Positions 1 to 7,795 of a stretch of DNA of 19,108 bases are shown one piece after another; position 1 is the first letter of the stretch, and every line of letters begins with the position of its first letter. Origin of the DNA: Candidatus Marinamargulisbacteria bacterium SCGC AAA071-K20. Its GTDB lineage: Bacteria; Margulisbacteria; Marinamargulisbacteria; GCA-2716485; AAA071-K20. The position numbers and the translations under genes were made by a program. A model generated the notes under the pieces. The model saw nothing but the letters and a program-made list of their open reading frames with translations. It had not been told where the DNA came from and did no database searches. The DNA is taken from contig QFBU01000025.1 of assembly GCA_003265975.1 (NCBI GenBank), positions 1 to 19,108 of the forward strand. Direction: 5' to 3'.

Positions 1-1538
1 TTAACTTCGCTTGTTTCCGCAGTAATTGTAATTTCGTCGCCGTCTTCGATGACGGCAAGTACACCACCGTCATAAGCTTCTGGTGTAATATGTCCAACAA
101 CAAAGCCATGCGTACCTCCTGAAAATCGTCCATCTGTAATCAGTGCGACGTCTTTTCCAAGTCCTCGTCCCATTACAGCAGCTGTTGGGTGCAACATTTC
201 TCGCATACCTGGACCACCTTTAGGTCCTTCGTATCGAATAACAATTACATCTCCCCTTTTGATGGTACCGTCTAGGATTTTTTCTAATGCAATTTCTTCA
301 GAGTCAAATGTTTTGGCAGGCCCAGTAAATGAAAGCCCTTCTTTACCAGAAATTTTAGCTACTGATCCTTCTGGTGCAATGTTTCCGTAACAAATAACTA
401 GGTGACCTTCTTTTTTTATAGGGTTGTCGAAAGCTCTAATTATATCTTGTCCTTCAGGATATGCTTCTACTTCAGCTAAGTTTTCAGCCATTGTTTTACC
501 GGTTACTGTCATGCAATCTCCGTGTATATAACCACCTTTAAGTAGTTCTTTCATTAGAGGTGTAAGGCCACCAATTTCTACAAGTTTTGCCATAACATAT
601 TTTCCGCTAGGTTTTAGGTCAGCAAGTACAGGTGTTTTTTTACCAATTCTTGTGAAGTCGTCTAATGTTAAGTCTACGTCTGCGGACTTGGCCATAGCTA
701 TTAGATGAAGAACGGCGTTTGTGGATCCTCCTAAAGTTGTTACTACTGCAATGGCATTTTCAAACGCTTTTTTGGTTAAAATATCTTTTGGCTTAATGTC
801 TTTTTCGAGTAAATTTAAAACCGCTTTCCCAGCGTTTATACAGTCTTCTTTTTTGTCGTCAGAAATGGCTGTTTGTCCGGAACTATTTGGAAGACTCATT
901 CCTAGGGCTTCTATCGCAGATGCCATTGTGTTTGCAGTATACATTCCGCCACAAGACCCAGGCCCAGGAATTGCACATGACTCTATTTCTTTAAGTTCTT
1001 TGTCGTCAATTACTTTATTGGCATGGGCACCTACTGCTTCAAAAACCGATACTATGTCAACGTCTTTACCTTTATGAGTTCCTGGAAGAATGGTTCCTCC
1101 GTATACAAATACTGAGGGTCTGTTTAGTTTAGCCATAGCCATTAAACATGCAGGCATATTCTTGTCACATCCACCGATAGCAACAAGTCCGTCTAAATTT
1201 TCACAGCCAACAACAGTTTCAATTGAATCGCAGATAACTTCTCTAGATACAAGAGAGTATTTCATTCCTTCAGTCCCCATAGAGATTCCGTCAGAGATTG
1301 TAATTGTGTTGAAAATAATGCCTTTACCACCGGCTAGGTTAGCTCCTTTTTCGGCTTCTATGGCAAGTTTGTCTATGTGCATATTACAAGGGGTGACCAT
1401 ACTCCATGTTGAAGCGATTCCAATTTGGGGTTTTTTAAAATCTTTGTCTTCAAAACCAACGGCTCTAAGCATTGCTCTTGATGGCGCTCTTTCTGGTCCG
1501 TCTACTAGTTGTTCTGAATGGGGGCGTATGTTTGTCAT
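1..1538 (-). CDS. ilvD: Dihydroxy-acid dehydratase IlvD (3' end cut by window edge)
   Basis: Catalyses dehydration of 2,3-dihydroxy-isovalerate and 2,3-dihydroxy-3-methylvalerate to the 2-keto acids, the step before transamination in valine and isoleucine synthesis; a cytosolic Fe-S enzyme. The frame on the minus strand is open from an ATG at 1538 to the window edge (about 512 residues) without a stop. The three family cluster cysteines are visible: C51 in TPCNMH, C124 in GGCDKNMPAC and C196 in GSCGGMYTANTM. K126 beside C124 matches the family's modified lysine. The C-terminal part has the usual GPKGGPGMREM and DGRFSGGTHG motifs. Compared with the usual 550-570 residues, about 50 C-terminal residues lie outside. 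The start is supported by a strong AAGGAGA Shine-Dalgarno about 5 bases upstream. It stands alone here, with a terminator hairpin 46 bases before its start codon. Identity is very secure from conserved motifs. Confidence 0.97.
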   Translation of the reverse strand, partial: MTNIRPHSEQLVDGPERAPSRAMLRAVGFEDKDFKKPQIGIASTWSMVTPCNMHIDKLAIEAEKGANLAGGKGIIFNTITISDGISMGTEGMKYSLVSREVICDSIETVVGCENLDGLVAIGGCDKNMPACLMAMAKLNRPSVFVYGGTILPGTHKGKDVDIVSVFEAVGAHANKVIDDKELKEIESCAIPGPGSCGGMYTANTMASAIEALGMSLPNSSGQTAISDDKKEDCINAGKAVLNLLEKDIKPKDILTKKAFENAIAVVTTLGGSTNAVLHLIAMAKSADVDLTLDDFTRIGKKTPVLADLKPSGKYVMAKLVEIGGLTPLMKELLKGGYIHGDCMTVTGKTMAENLAEVEAYPEGQDIIRAFDNPIKKEGHLVICYGNIAPEGSVAKISGKEGLSFTGPAKTFDSEEIALEKILDGTIKRGDVIVIRYEGPKGGPGMREMLHPTAAVMGRGLGKDVALITDGRFSGGTHGFVVGHITPEAYDGGVLAVIEDGDEITITAETSEV

Positions 1539-1583
1539 GACTTTCTCCTTGGTATGTTTCCCTGAATATGTTAGCAGAAAAAT

Positions 1584-1614
1584 AAAAAGAGAGCTATTTC
1601 TAGCTCTCTTTTTT
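1584..1614. terminator. Bidirectional rho-independent terminator
   Basis: A perfect 13-bp stem (AAAAAGAGAGCTA against TAGCTCTCTTTTT) with a 4-base TTTC loop, with a T-run on either strand. It lies 20 bases after the ancestral stop (1634) of the upstream lipoprotein pseudogene, so it most likely ended that transcript. It is also only 46 bases before the ilvD ATG. If the ilvD promoter lies upstream of it, the hairpin would be part of the ilvD leader. Confidence 0.85.
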
Positions 1615-1633
1615 AAATAAGTTTAATTTAAAA

Positions 1634-2493
1634 TTAAATAGATAATGGTGTTGAAGAAAGAGCCCCGTCTTCTTGGTACGTGAGATGTATCAAACTGATA
1701 GATAAAGAACCTGTGTATATTTTACGCCATCGTCTAAACTTATAGTGATAGTTAGAGGATAAATAATACTTAGAGTTTCAAATGTAGTTAAGTCTACTGT
1801 TTGTGTCGCGTTTGGAAATCGAAGCGTTGCATAAGTAACGCCACCTGTTTTGTATTCTACAGTCAAGTCCATTAGATAGGTCATGGTGTTACCTGATGTG
1901 TTCCGCTGGTATGTGGATGTTCCGTATGAAGAATAAGAGGGTGTTGTATTTGCAAATGAATCACCATTTTCAGTAGAAGATCCTGAGTAAGAAGAAATTA
2001 CATCATTTCCTTTTTTTAACTCTCCACTATAGGACCCACCGGTTATTGTCCAAGTGTCTGAATATTTGTCTGTATATATTACGACTTCATCTTTAATATA
2101 TTCGTCATAACTTTGATAAATGTTTGTGTTACCAGCGTTAGAGTAGTTGTAGTAATGATTTACAGTGTAACTACTATTGTCATAGTACAAAATGCTTGTA
2201 TAAGTATATCCATTTTCATATGTAATTCCATCAACAGTTTTAGACTCTAGAGAGTCATAATAACTTTGATTTACGACAATTTTCCCGTTGATTTGTTTTG
2301 AAGATACGTCTCCACTGCTATTTTTTTTGAAGAAGCTGAAATACTCTAGTTTTTGTTACTTAATTTCTTTAGTGCAACCTCATCGGATTGTTCTGAAATA
2401 ACAACGGGGTCAGTTGTAGATGTAGTTGTTGCGCCACAACTTATAAGTAATGTTGAAAGTAGCACAAGTAAAAGATTTTTTATTAAATTTCAT
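1634..2493 (-). pseudogene. Frameshifted lipoprotein gene (remnant)
   Basis: Three reading frames join into one plausible lipoprotein of about 285 residues. An ATG at 2493 gives MKFNKK. A shift in the following A-run opens LLLVLLSTLLISCG, a typical type II signal peptide with lipobox LISC. That frame stops at a TAG near 2340, while the next frame continues at once as LEYFSFFKKNSSGDV and runs through a Ser/Thr/Tyr/Asn-rich secreted domain, open from ATG at 2190 to the TGA at 1690. A third shift near 1700 gives a more natural end, LIHLTYQEDGALSSTPLSI, stopping at 1634, just before a terminator. Neighbouring genes are intact, so random sequencing error is less likely, although the first break lies in a homopolymer. 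The intact 166-residue piece (1690-2190) lacks any signal peptide and is probably not a functional gene. No family recognised; the original role may have been an outer-membrane or periplasmic lipoprotein. Confidence 0.75.
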
Positions 2494-2541
2494 TAATTAT
2501 TATTTATGAGTATCAGAATATAAATTTAGTACCTATTGGGG

Positions 2542-2550
2542 TGTGATAAA
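2542..2550 (+). promoter_or_regulatory. Possible extended -10 promoter for the M32 peptidase gene
   Basis: TGT followed by GATAAA resembles an extended -10 (TGn plus four of six TATAAT matches). No clear -35 is seen. It ends 8 bases before the ATG at 2559, which also lacks a Shine-Dalgarno, so the transcript would be nearly leaderless. Weak call. Confidence 0.3.
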
Positions 2551-2558
2551 CTAGTTAT

Positions 2559-4055
2559 ATGAAAAAACTATTCGAAAAACTAAATGATATATATAAGTTA
2601 AAAACAACTCAGTCCTTATTAAGTTGGGACCAAGAAACTCAACTTCCGGAGGGTGCAATAGACTTTAGGTCTGAGCAAATGGCTTTTCTGGCTAAACTTC
2701 AACATCAATTTCATTGTAGTGATTCTTTTAAAGAAGAGCTTTCTAAATTTGTAAATTGCGATACTGGAGAATGTACGGATTCGTTAAACTCGTCAGATAG
2801 ACGCTTAATAGACTGTATATATAAGGACTGGAAACAGTCTACAGCATTGCCAGAAGCGTTTGTTGAGGAATACACAAAACTTTGCTCTAAGGCACAACAT
2901 GTCTGGCAAGAGGCAAGAGAAAAAAGCAACTTTAAATTATTTTCACCCTATTTGAAACGACTTGTAGAGATGAGTAAAGAAAAGGCTAAGTATTTAAATC
3001 CAAGTAATTCAGCCTACGATGTTTTATTAGACTTATACGAAGAAGGTCTGACTGTTGACACTATTAACCCACTTTTTTCTAAACTTAGAGAAGAAACAGT
3101 AACTCTATTAAAGTCTGTTCAACAATCTAAAGCTTCTTTTTATGATTTAGGGAAACATAAATACAATACAGATCAACAGTGGAGTTTTGGGCTTTCTGTT
3201 CTTGAAAAAATGGGATACGACTTTAAACGTGGACGCCAAGACAAATCTACACATCCTTTTACAATTGATATCTCACCTTCCGACGTTAGAATAACGACAA
3301 GAGTCGATGAGTCTAAACTGATGGAGGCACTTTCAAGTTCAATTCATGAAGGTGGGCATGGACTATATGAACAGGGTTTAAATACCGACTTTTTAGGAAC
3401 ACCGTATTGTGAATCAGTGTCTCTAGGTATACATGAAAGTCAGTCTAGAATTTGGGAGAAAGTAATTGGGCAGTCAATGCCATTTTGGGACCACTTTTAT
3501 CCCAAATTAGGTAAATGCCTTCCACAGTTGTCTGATTGTACCCAAGACGAATTTTATAGAAGTATTAACCAGGTGAACCCTGGATTTATAAGAGTTGAAG
3601 CGGATGAATTGACCTATAACTTACATATAATGATTAGATATGAAATTGAACAGATGATATTTAACGAGGGCCTTTCTGTAGATAAATTACCAGAGGTTTG
3701 GAATGAAAAAGTGAAGGATTATTTGGGGCTCGAAGTAAAAAACGATAAATTTGGTGTTTTACAGGATGTCCATTGGTCGTGTGGATTATTTGGCTATTTT
3801 CCTACGTATACAATGGGTAACTTATATTCTGTAATGCTGTTTGAACAGCTTGAAAAAGATATTCCGGATTTGAGAGGGTATATTTCAAAAGGTGATTTAG
3901 GAGTGGTTTCTGAGTGGTCTTCTGAGAAGATCTATACTCACGGAAGGCGATATAGCCCTCCAGAGTTAATAGAACGAATTACTGGATCAGAACTTTCTTG
4001 CGATCCCTTTGTATCTTACTTGAATAGAAAATATTCGAAAATATATAGACTGTAA
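2559..4055 (+). CDS. Carboxypeptidase Taq, M32 family metallopeptidase
   Basis: A zinc-dependent metallocarboxypeptidase that trims C-terminal residues from peptides in the cytosol. At 498 residues it has the normal M32 length of about 500. The family motifs appear in order: HPF at about 232-234, DVRIT at 242-246, the zinc motif HEGGH at 263-267 (ligands H263, H267, catalytic E264), HESQSR at 292-297 supplying the third ligand E293, the VEADELTYNLHI block, and QDVHWS with FGYFPTYTMGN near the C-terminus. All catalytic residues are present, so it should be active. There is no signal peptide. The start codon begins MKKLFEKLNDIYKL, as is usual for the family; no convincing Shine-Dalgarno precedes it (GGGG lies about 15 bases upstream), which hints at a leaderless or weakly translated message. 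It is divergent from the lipoprotein pseudogene and monocistronic. Resembles Thermus carboxypeptidase Taq and Bacillus YpwA; identification is secure. Confidence 0.95.
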   Translation: MKKLFEKLNDIYKLKTTQSLLSWDQETQLPEGAIDFRSEQMAFLAKLQHQFHCSDSFKEELSKFVNCDTGECTDSLNSSDRRLIDCIYKDWKQSTALPEAFVEEYTKLCSKAQHVWQEAREKSNFKLFSPYLKRLVEMSKEKAKYLNPSNSAYDVLLDLYEEGLTVDTINPLFSKLREETVTLLKSVQQSKASFYDLGKHKYNTDQQWSFGLSVLEKMGYDFKRGRQDKSTHPFTIDISPSDVRITTRVDESKLMEALSSSIHEGGHGLYEQGLNTDFLGTPYCESVSLGIHESQSRIWEKVIGQSMPFWDHFYPKLGKCLPQLSDCTQDEFYRSINQVNPGFIRVEADELTYNLHIMIRYEIEQMIFNEGLSVDKLPEVWNEKVKDYLGLEVKNDKFGVLQDVHWSCGLFGYFPTYTMGNLYSVMLFEQLEKDIPDLRGYISKGDLGVVSEWSSEKIYTHGRRYSPPELIERITGSELSCDPFVSYLNRKYSKIYRL

Positions 4056-4136
4056 TAACCAGAATGCTCTAATTCTTTGTGATATTTTTTTAAGTGACAT
4101 AATAAGTTAATCCCTCTTTCTTTTGTTTTGTTTAAC

Positions 4137-4389
4137 TATAGCCAGTCCAAAATAAAAAGCCCGAAATAGTCGAGACAGAATAAAGGCCGTTTTGATGCTG
4201 GACAATTCATAGAAGCCCGATTTAATTTAAGCTATACAAAAAGTGGGAGTATAGCCTTGCTTCATCAGTAAGGATTTATCATCCCTTGAACATAAATCCT
4301 TACTCAGACAATCTGTTGGTACTAAGACTCATTTGCTCAAGCCCATTTAACTCAGGCTTTTCCGGGCATTTCATTTTGACTTGGCTATA
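4137..4389. mobile_element. MITE-like element with imperfect terminal inverted repeats and internal hairpins
   Basis: This occupies most of the 381-base gene-free gap 4056-4436. The left end (4137-4163, starting TATAGCCA) and the reverse complement of the right end (4363-4389) match at 22 of 27 positions without gaps, and both arms end in GCCCG. The element is 253 bp and has no open reading frame of note. The outermost bases are TA on both sides, consistent with a TA target duplication as made by IS630/Tc1-mariner transposases; no longer duplication flanks it. Inside are a perfect 7-bp hairpin (4231-4237 with 4249-4255), a perfect 13-bp hairpin (4267-4304), and a further TATAGCC copy at 4250-4256. 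It could be a non-autonomous transposon or a structured RNA gene; the sequence alone does not decide. There is only one copy in this window. Confidence 0.5.
4267..4304. repeat. Perfect 13-bp inverted repeat (hairpin)
   Basis: AGTAAGGATTTAT at 4267-4279 pairs exactly with ATAAATCCTTACT at 4292-4304 around a 12-base loop. It sits near the centre of the 253-bp element. No T-run follows, so it is not an ordinary terminator. Confidence 0.7.
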
Positions 4390-4436
4390 TCATTCCCTGA
4401 TTTCTCTGGCTTAAACATGCTTTTTCCTTCAAAAAT

Positions 4437-5126
4437 ATGGGAATCTCTTTTAAACTAACTGGTATGGATGACTTGGGTTCTTATTTATATCACTTAAATT
4501 TTTTTACTGGAGCTGTGCTTGCATTAATTCTAGGCCTTATTCTAGGGATTTCTTCTAGAGTCTATGGCCAATGTATTAGTCCAAGGTCTCATGGCTTGAT
4601 TTGTTTGACTGCTCAATCTCTGTCTTTTTTAAGTGTTCAGCTTTTTCAGAATTATTCTAATATTATAGATTTGTCCATAATAGTGTCCTTCATGGCGGTT
4701 TCTGTATCTATTATAAGTGCGAGTATGTTGTTTCATTATAAAAAATCTCAAATTGTTATGCCTGCAGTTCTTTCTTTTTGGATTGTTATCGCAATTGGTT
4801 TATTTATTGGGATGGGGTTTTGGGTGATAGGGGTAATATTAACCTTACTGGTGACGGTGTTTCTTTCAATAGATCAATGGATTTTACCCAAAGATTCTCG
4901 TTTACAAGAATTTGGTCTGAATATTGATATTTCTAAACTACAAACCCTTGAGCGAGTTGAAAAACTTTTAAAATTTATGCCTATTAGAATAATAGAAAAA
5001 ACGGCTACTAAAGGTCAGTTGATACATTTAGAGTTGTGCTACGAAGCGGCTCCTTTGACTCAACATTTATTTTTGAAGAGACTCTTTTGTTTAAAAGGGA
5101 TTGAAAGAATGTCTAAAGTACAATGA
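4437..5126 (+). CDS. Divergent MgtC/SapB-like membrane protein
   Basis: A polytopic inner-membrane protein. Hydrophobic segments occur at about 22-40, 52-68, 78-98 and 106-145, followed by a soluble C-terminal tail of about 80 residues. The pattern GAVLALILGLILG near the N-terminus, a short loop with PRSHGL, and later FWIVIAIGLFIGMGFW plus ILTLLVTVFLS matches the MgtC/SapB layout (MgtC proteins influence Mg2+ homeostasis and intracellular survival in pathogens). The family's central glycine-rich block (roughly GIGFLGAG) is replaced by ordinary hydrophobic residues, so function may differ. The start is uncertain: ATG 4437 has no Shine-Dalgarno, and ATG 4464 (MDDLGSYLYH) is equally good. The 3' end overlaps pdxA by four bases (ATGA), so it is the first gene of the pdxA-rsmA operon and is probably translationally coupled. 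The family call is by pattern only. Confidence 0.6.
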   Translation: MGISFKLTGMDDLGSYLYHLNFFTGAVLALILGLILGISSRVYGQCISPRSHGLICLTAQSLSFLSVQLFQNYSNIIDLSIIVSFMAVSVSIISASMLFHYKKSQIVMPAVLSFWIVIAIGLFIGMGFWVIGVILTLLVTVFLSIDQWILPKDSRLQEFGLNIDISKLQTLERVEKLLKFMPIRIIEKTATKGQLIHLELCYEAAPLTQHLFLKRLFCLKGIERMSKVQ

Positions 5127-6118
5127 ACCTCCCCAAAATTGGATTTACGTTAGGCGACCCAGGTGGAGTAGGACCAGAGATTGTATTTGATGCCATTGTT
5201 AAGAACTTGTCTAACAATCAGTTTATTTCTGTTGTTTATGGGCCTAAATCTCTATTAGATAACGTTCTTTGGTCTCCCTTAGTGTCTTTAATGAGAATAA
5301 ACCTTTGTAAAGATCTAACCTACGCACAAGAGGGTTGTATTAATTTTGTGGACTGTGGAGAGTACAAGGGAGAAATCGTAAGAAATGCCTGTGCAAAAAA
5401 TGGGCAAATTTCGTTTGAATGTATTTTAAAGGCCGTGTCGGATGCAAAAGCGACATTGTTGGAAGCCATTGTTACCGGCCCTATCTGTAAAGAATCTTTT
5501 TTATTGGCAGGACTAGACTTTACGGGGCACACTACACTGCTGAAAGGTCTAACAGAAAGTGAAAATGTAAGTATGGGGTTTTATACTGAACGGTTAAAAA
5601 CTGTCTTAGCTACGGTGCATATACCTTTAAGTGAGGTTCCAAAGGCGATTACACAAACTTGTTTAGACAATGCATTTGAAAATTGTCTAAATTTTTCCAG
5701 TAATCTGAACATAAAAGATCCGGTAATTGCTGTTGCGGCATTAAACCCACATGCCTCAGAAAAAGGAATGTTTGGCCATGAAGAACGAACTATAATAAAG
5801 CCTACAATAGTTAAGTGGAATAACAATGGGCATCGGATTTTTGGGCCAATACCCGCAGATACTCTTTACCATCGGGCTTATAAGGGTGAATTTGATTTTG
5901 TTATTTCTCTATATCATGACCAGGGTTTAATTCCTATTAAGCTCTTAAATTTTCATGATGCAGTAAATGTTACATTGGGGCTCCCTTTTATCAGGACCTC
6001 GCCCGATCATGGCACTGCGTTTGATATTTCATATCAAGGCAAGGCTAATAGTGGCTCTTTGCAAGCAGCTCTTAAGCTTGCATTAAAATTAAGTAATGTT
6101 GTATGCCACACAAGTTAG
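5123..6118 (+). CDS. pdxA: 4-hydroxythreonine-4-phosphate dehydrogenase PdxA
   Basis: Oxidises 4-phosphohydroxy-L-threonine with NAD+ to the unstable keto acid that yields 3-amino-1-hydroxyacetone phosphate, in the DXP-dependent pyridoxal 5'-phosphate pathway; a cytosolic, metal-dependent homodimer. At 331 residues it has the normal length. Seen motifs: GDPGGVGPEI at 11-20, TGHTTLLKG around 134-142, LNPHASEKGMFGHEE at 207-221, and ISLYHDQGLIPIK plus TSPDHGTAFDI toward the C-terminus. The metal-binding histidines H166, H210 and H265 correspond to H166, H211 and H266 of the E. coli enzyme. The start codon sits in an ATGA overlap with the upstream MgtC-like gene. The 3' end overlaps rsmA by 16 bases. 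The pdxA-rsmA neighbourhood is the same order as in E. coli. pdxJ is not in the window. Confidence 0.97.
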   Translation: MNLPKIGFTLGDPGGVGPEIVFDAIVKNLSNNQFISVVYGPKSLLDNVLWSPLVSLMRINLCKDLTYAQEGCINFVDCGEYKGEIVRNACAKNGQISFECILKAVSDAKATLLEAIVTGPICKESFLLAGLDFTGHTTLLKGLTESENVSMGFYTERLKTVLATVHIPLSEVPKAITQTCLDNAFENCLNFSSNLNIKDPVIAVAALNPHASEKGMFGHEERTIIKPTIVKWNNNGHRIFGPIPADTLYHRAYKGEFDFVISLYHDQGLIPIKLLNFHDAVNVTLGLPFIRTSPDHGTAFDISYQGKANSGSLQAALKLALKLSNVVCHTS

Positions 6119-6888
6119 GTCAGGTTTTTCTCAAAGACAAAAATGCTATTTCGAAGATCCTTAGCTTTGCTGACTTAAGTGATACGGATACTGTTGTAGA
6201 GATAGGCTGTGGAGATGGCGATTTAAGCGAAGATCTTGCCAAGAGTGTGAAAAATTTAATTATTATTGAATTAGATGAACGGTGTATTGAAGTTACAAAA
6301 GAACGTTTGTCTGATTGTTCAAATGTTACTTATATTCATGAAGATGTCTTAAAGGTAGATCTTAGTGAGATTGTTAGTGTTCCTGTAAAAATTGTTGCAA
6401 ATATTCCGTATTATATTTCTGCAAAAATTGTTAAATGGATTATAAAATATTATAAACAAGTTGATTTCGCACAGTTAATGTTTCAAAAAGAATTTGGACA
6501 AAAATTAATAGCTGTTCCAAGCACAAAGGCATACACGTCTTTAACGGTGTATTCACAATACTTTTTGGATATTTCACATAAATATCATGTGGCTAAAACA
6601 TGCTTTAAGCCAGTTCCTAAAGTTGATTCATCGGTTCTACACTTATCTCCAAGACAAGATATTGAAGCTATTGAAGAGAGCTTCTTTGATATGGTTAGAG
6701 CCGGCTTTCATAATAGAAGAAAACTTTTTTTAAATACATTGAAGAAAAACCCTTATATAAAATTTGACTTAAAACTGTCTGAAGCGTCTCTATTTGTTTC
6801 TAATCCCAATGTTAGGGCCGAAACTTTGAGTATAAAAGAGTTGAAAGCGTTGTATCAAGAAATTAAGCAATTTATAATCAAGTCATGA
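6103..6888 (+). CDS. rsmA: 16S rRNA dimethyladenosine transferase RsmA (KsgA)
   Basis: Uses S-adenosylmethionine to dimethylate two adjacent adenosines (A1518 and A1519 in E. coli numbering) in the 3'-terminal helix of 16S rRNA, a late step of small-subunit maturation; loss gives kasugamycin resistance. The 261-residue protein starts with LGQVFLKDKNAISKI, the usual N-terminal substrate loop region. It has SAM motif I EIGCGDGDL at 33-41, acidic motif II IIIELDE at about 53-59, and the catalytic NIPYY motif at 100-104. The C-terminal part has FKPVPKVDSSV and the helical domain typical of KsgA. The ATG at 6103 lies inside the end of pdxA without a Shine-Dalgarno of its own, so translation is probably coupled. 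The 3' end overlaps the next gene by ATGA. Identity secure. Confidence 0.97.
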   Translation: MPHKLGQVFLKDKNAISKILSFADLSDTDTVVEIGCGDGDLSEDLAKSVKNLIIIELDERCIEVTKERLSDCSNVTYIHEDVLKVDLSEIVSVPVKIVANIPYYISAKIVKWIIKYYKQVDFAQLMFQKEFGQKLIAVPSTKAYTSLTVYSQYFLDISHKYHVAKTCFKPVPKVDSSVLHLSPRQDIEAIEESFFDMVRAGFHNRRKLFLNTLKKNPYIKFDLKLSEASLFVSNPNVRAETLSIKELKALYQEIKQFIIKS

Positions 6889-7745
6889 AAAAATTATTAG
6901 TAGTACTTTTATTTTTTATTTGTTCAAGCTTAACGGCACTCACTGACAAACCGAATGTCTTGTTTATTTCAATTGATGGACTCAGTAGAGATACCCTTTA
7001 TGCCCTTCTTCAAAAGGATAGACTGCCAAATATTAAACTAATCACGTCAAGAGGCAACTATAGGAATATGGTGCTTAGTCCACCTGTATTTAATTATAAA
7101 AATACGTATAGCATATTTTTTAGTGGGCTTGCCGCTGAAGAATCTTCCGAGTTTGATCATTTTACTCCTTTACCTTTTAAAACTTCAATCTTTGAGCGAC
7201 TAAAAGAATGCGACGAGAAGATATACACGGGTATTGTGTTAAGTTCTCCAAAAACACCAGAGGCATTAGACAGTCCCGGTATATTATTGAAATTAGCAAA
7301 GCCAACTATTGATATTGTTAAAGATGAGCGGCTTAGACGGGCGCATGTTGTGTCAGCTGAAGTTGTAGATACACTGGCTCAATTGAAGCCCCCGTTTTTT
7401 ATGTTTTTTAATTTTGTTGATGTTGAGTATGTTGGAAAACGATATAGAGAAGGAGCAGAACGATATTCGGAGGCGGTTAAAAAATGTGACACTGCTTTAG
7501 GTGATATTATTGAGTTTCTTAAAAAAAGTGACGCCTGGGATAATACTGAAATATTTTTGACAACAAATTATGGCTACAAAAAGAGAAGCCAAGAAAAGTC
7601 TGATTTAATTTGGATTGCATCTACTCGAAAGATACTGAAAAAAGGGACCTCTCGCGATATAGTCCCAACACTTTATTCTTTGTATGGATTAGACGTAAAA
7701 GAAACCCCTTTAGATTTTCAAAACAGTATCTTAATTTCAAACTAA
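6885..7745 (+). CDS. Exported alkaline-phosphatase-superfamily protein, probable pseudoenzyme
   Basis: The first 19-20 residues (MKKLLVVLLFFICSSLTAL) look like a Sec signal peptide, so the 286-residue product should be periplasmic or secreted. PNVLFISIDGLSRDTL (D31) matches the first metal-ligand strand of type I phosphodiesterase/sulfatase-like enzymes, and NTYSIFFSGL follows where the nucleophile region lies. Later blocks are recognisable but degenerate. FNFVDVEYVGKRYREG stands where the family has a D-x-x-G-H motif, with the histidine replaced. TTNYGYKKR stands where SDHG carries two metal ligands, giving N and Y instead of D and H. No later histidine ligand is evident. The protein is also shorter than typical members (about 400 or more). 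It overlaps rsmA by ATGA and is the last gene of that operon. I infer a binding or structural role or decayed enzyme; the substrate is unknown. Confidence 0.65.
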   Translation: MKKLLVVLLFFICSSLTALTDKPNVLFISIDGLSRDTLYALLQKDRLPNIKLITSRGNYRNMVLSPPVFNYKNTYSIFFSGLAAEESSEFDHFTPLPFKTSIFERLKECDEKIYTGIVLSSPKTPEALDSPGILLKLAKPTIDIVKDERLRRAHVVSAEVVDTLAQLKPPFFMFFNFVDVEYVGKRYREGAERYSEAVKKCDTALGDIIEFLKKSDAWDNTEIFLTTNYGYKKRSQEKSDLIWIASTRKILKKGTSRDIVPTLYSLYGLDVKETPLDFQNSILISN

Positions 7746-7759
7746 ATTGTGATACAATT
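7745..7759. promoter_or_regulatory. Inverted repeat upstream of aconitase gene (possible operator)
   Basis: AATTGT-GAT-ACAATT is a perfect 6-bp inverted repeat with a 3-base centre, just at the end of the preceding gene and 37 bases before the aconitase ATG. It has the form of a transcription-factor site, but short AT-rich palindromes arise by chance in such DNA. Confidence 0.3.
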
Positions 7760-7795
7760 ATTCCCTTAATAACTATATAAAAAAAGAGGTATTTT

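Noticed and set aside
721..1620. Plus-strand open frames of 118 and 176 residues
   Set aside because: They lie opposite ilvD, whose conserved motifs run without interruption on the minus strand; these are antisense shadows with no recognisable motifs.
4137..4389. RNase P RNA, tmRNA, 6S RNA or retron RNA
   Set aside because: None of the conserved core segments of RNase P RNA or tmRNA is seen, and no reverse transcriptase gene is adjacent, so no named RNA family can be supported.
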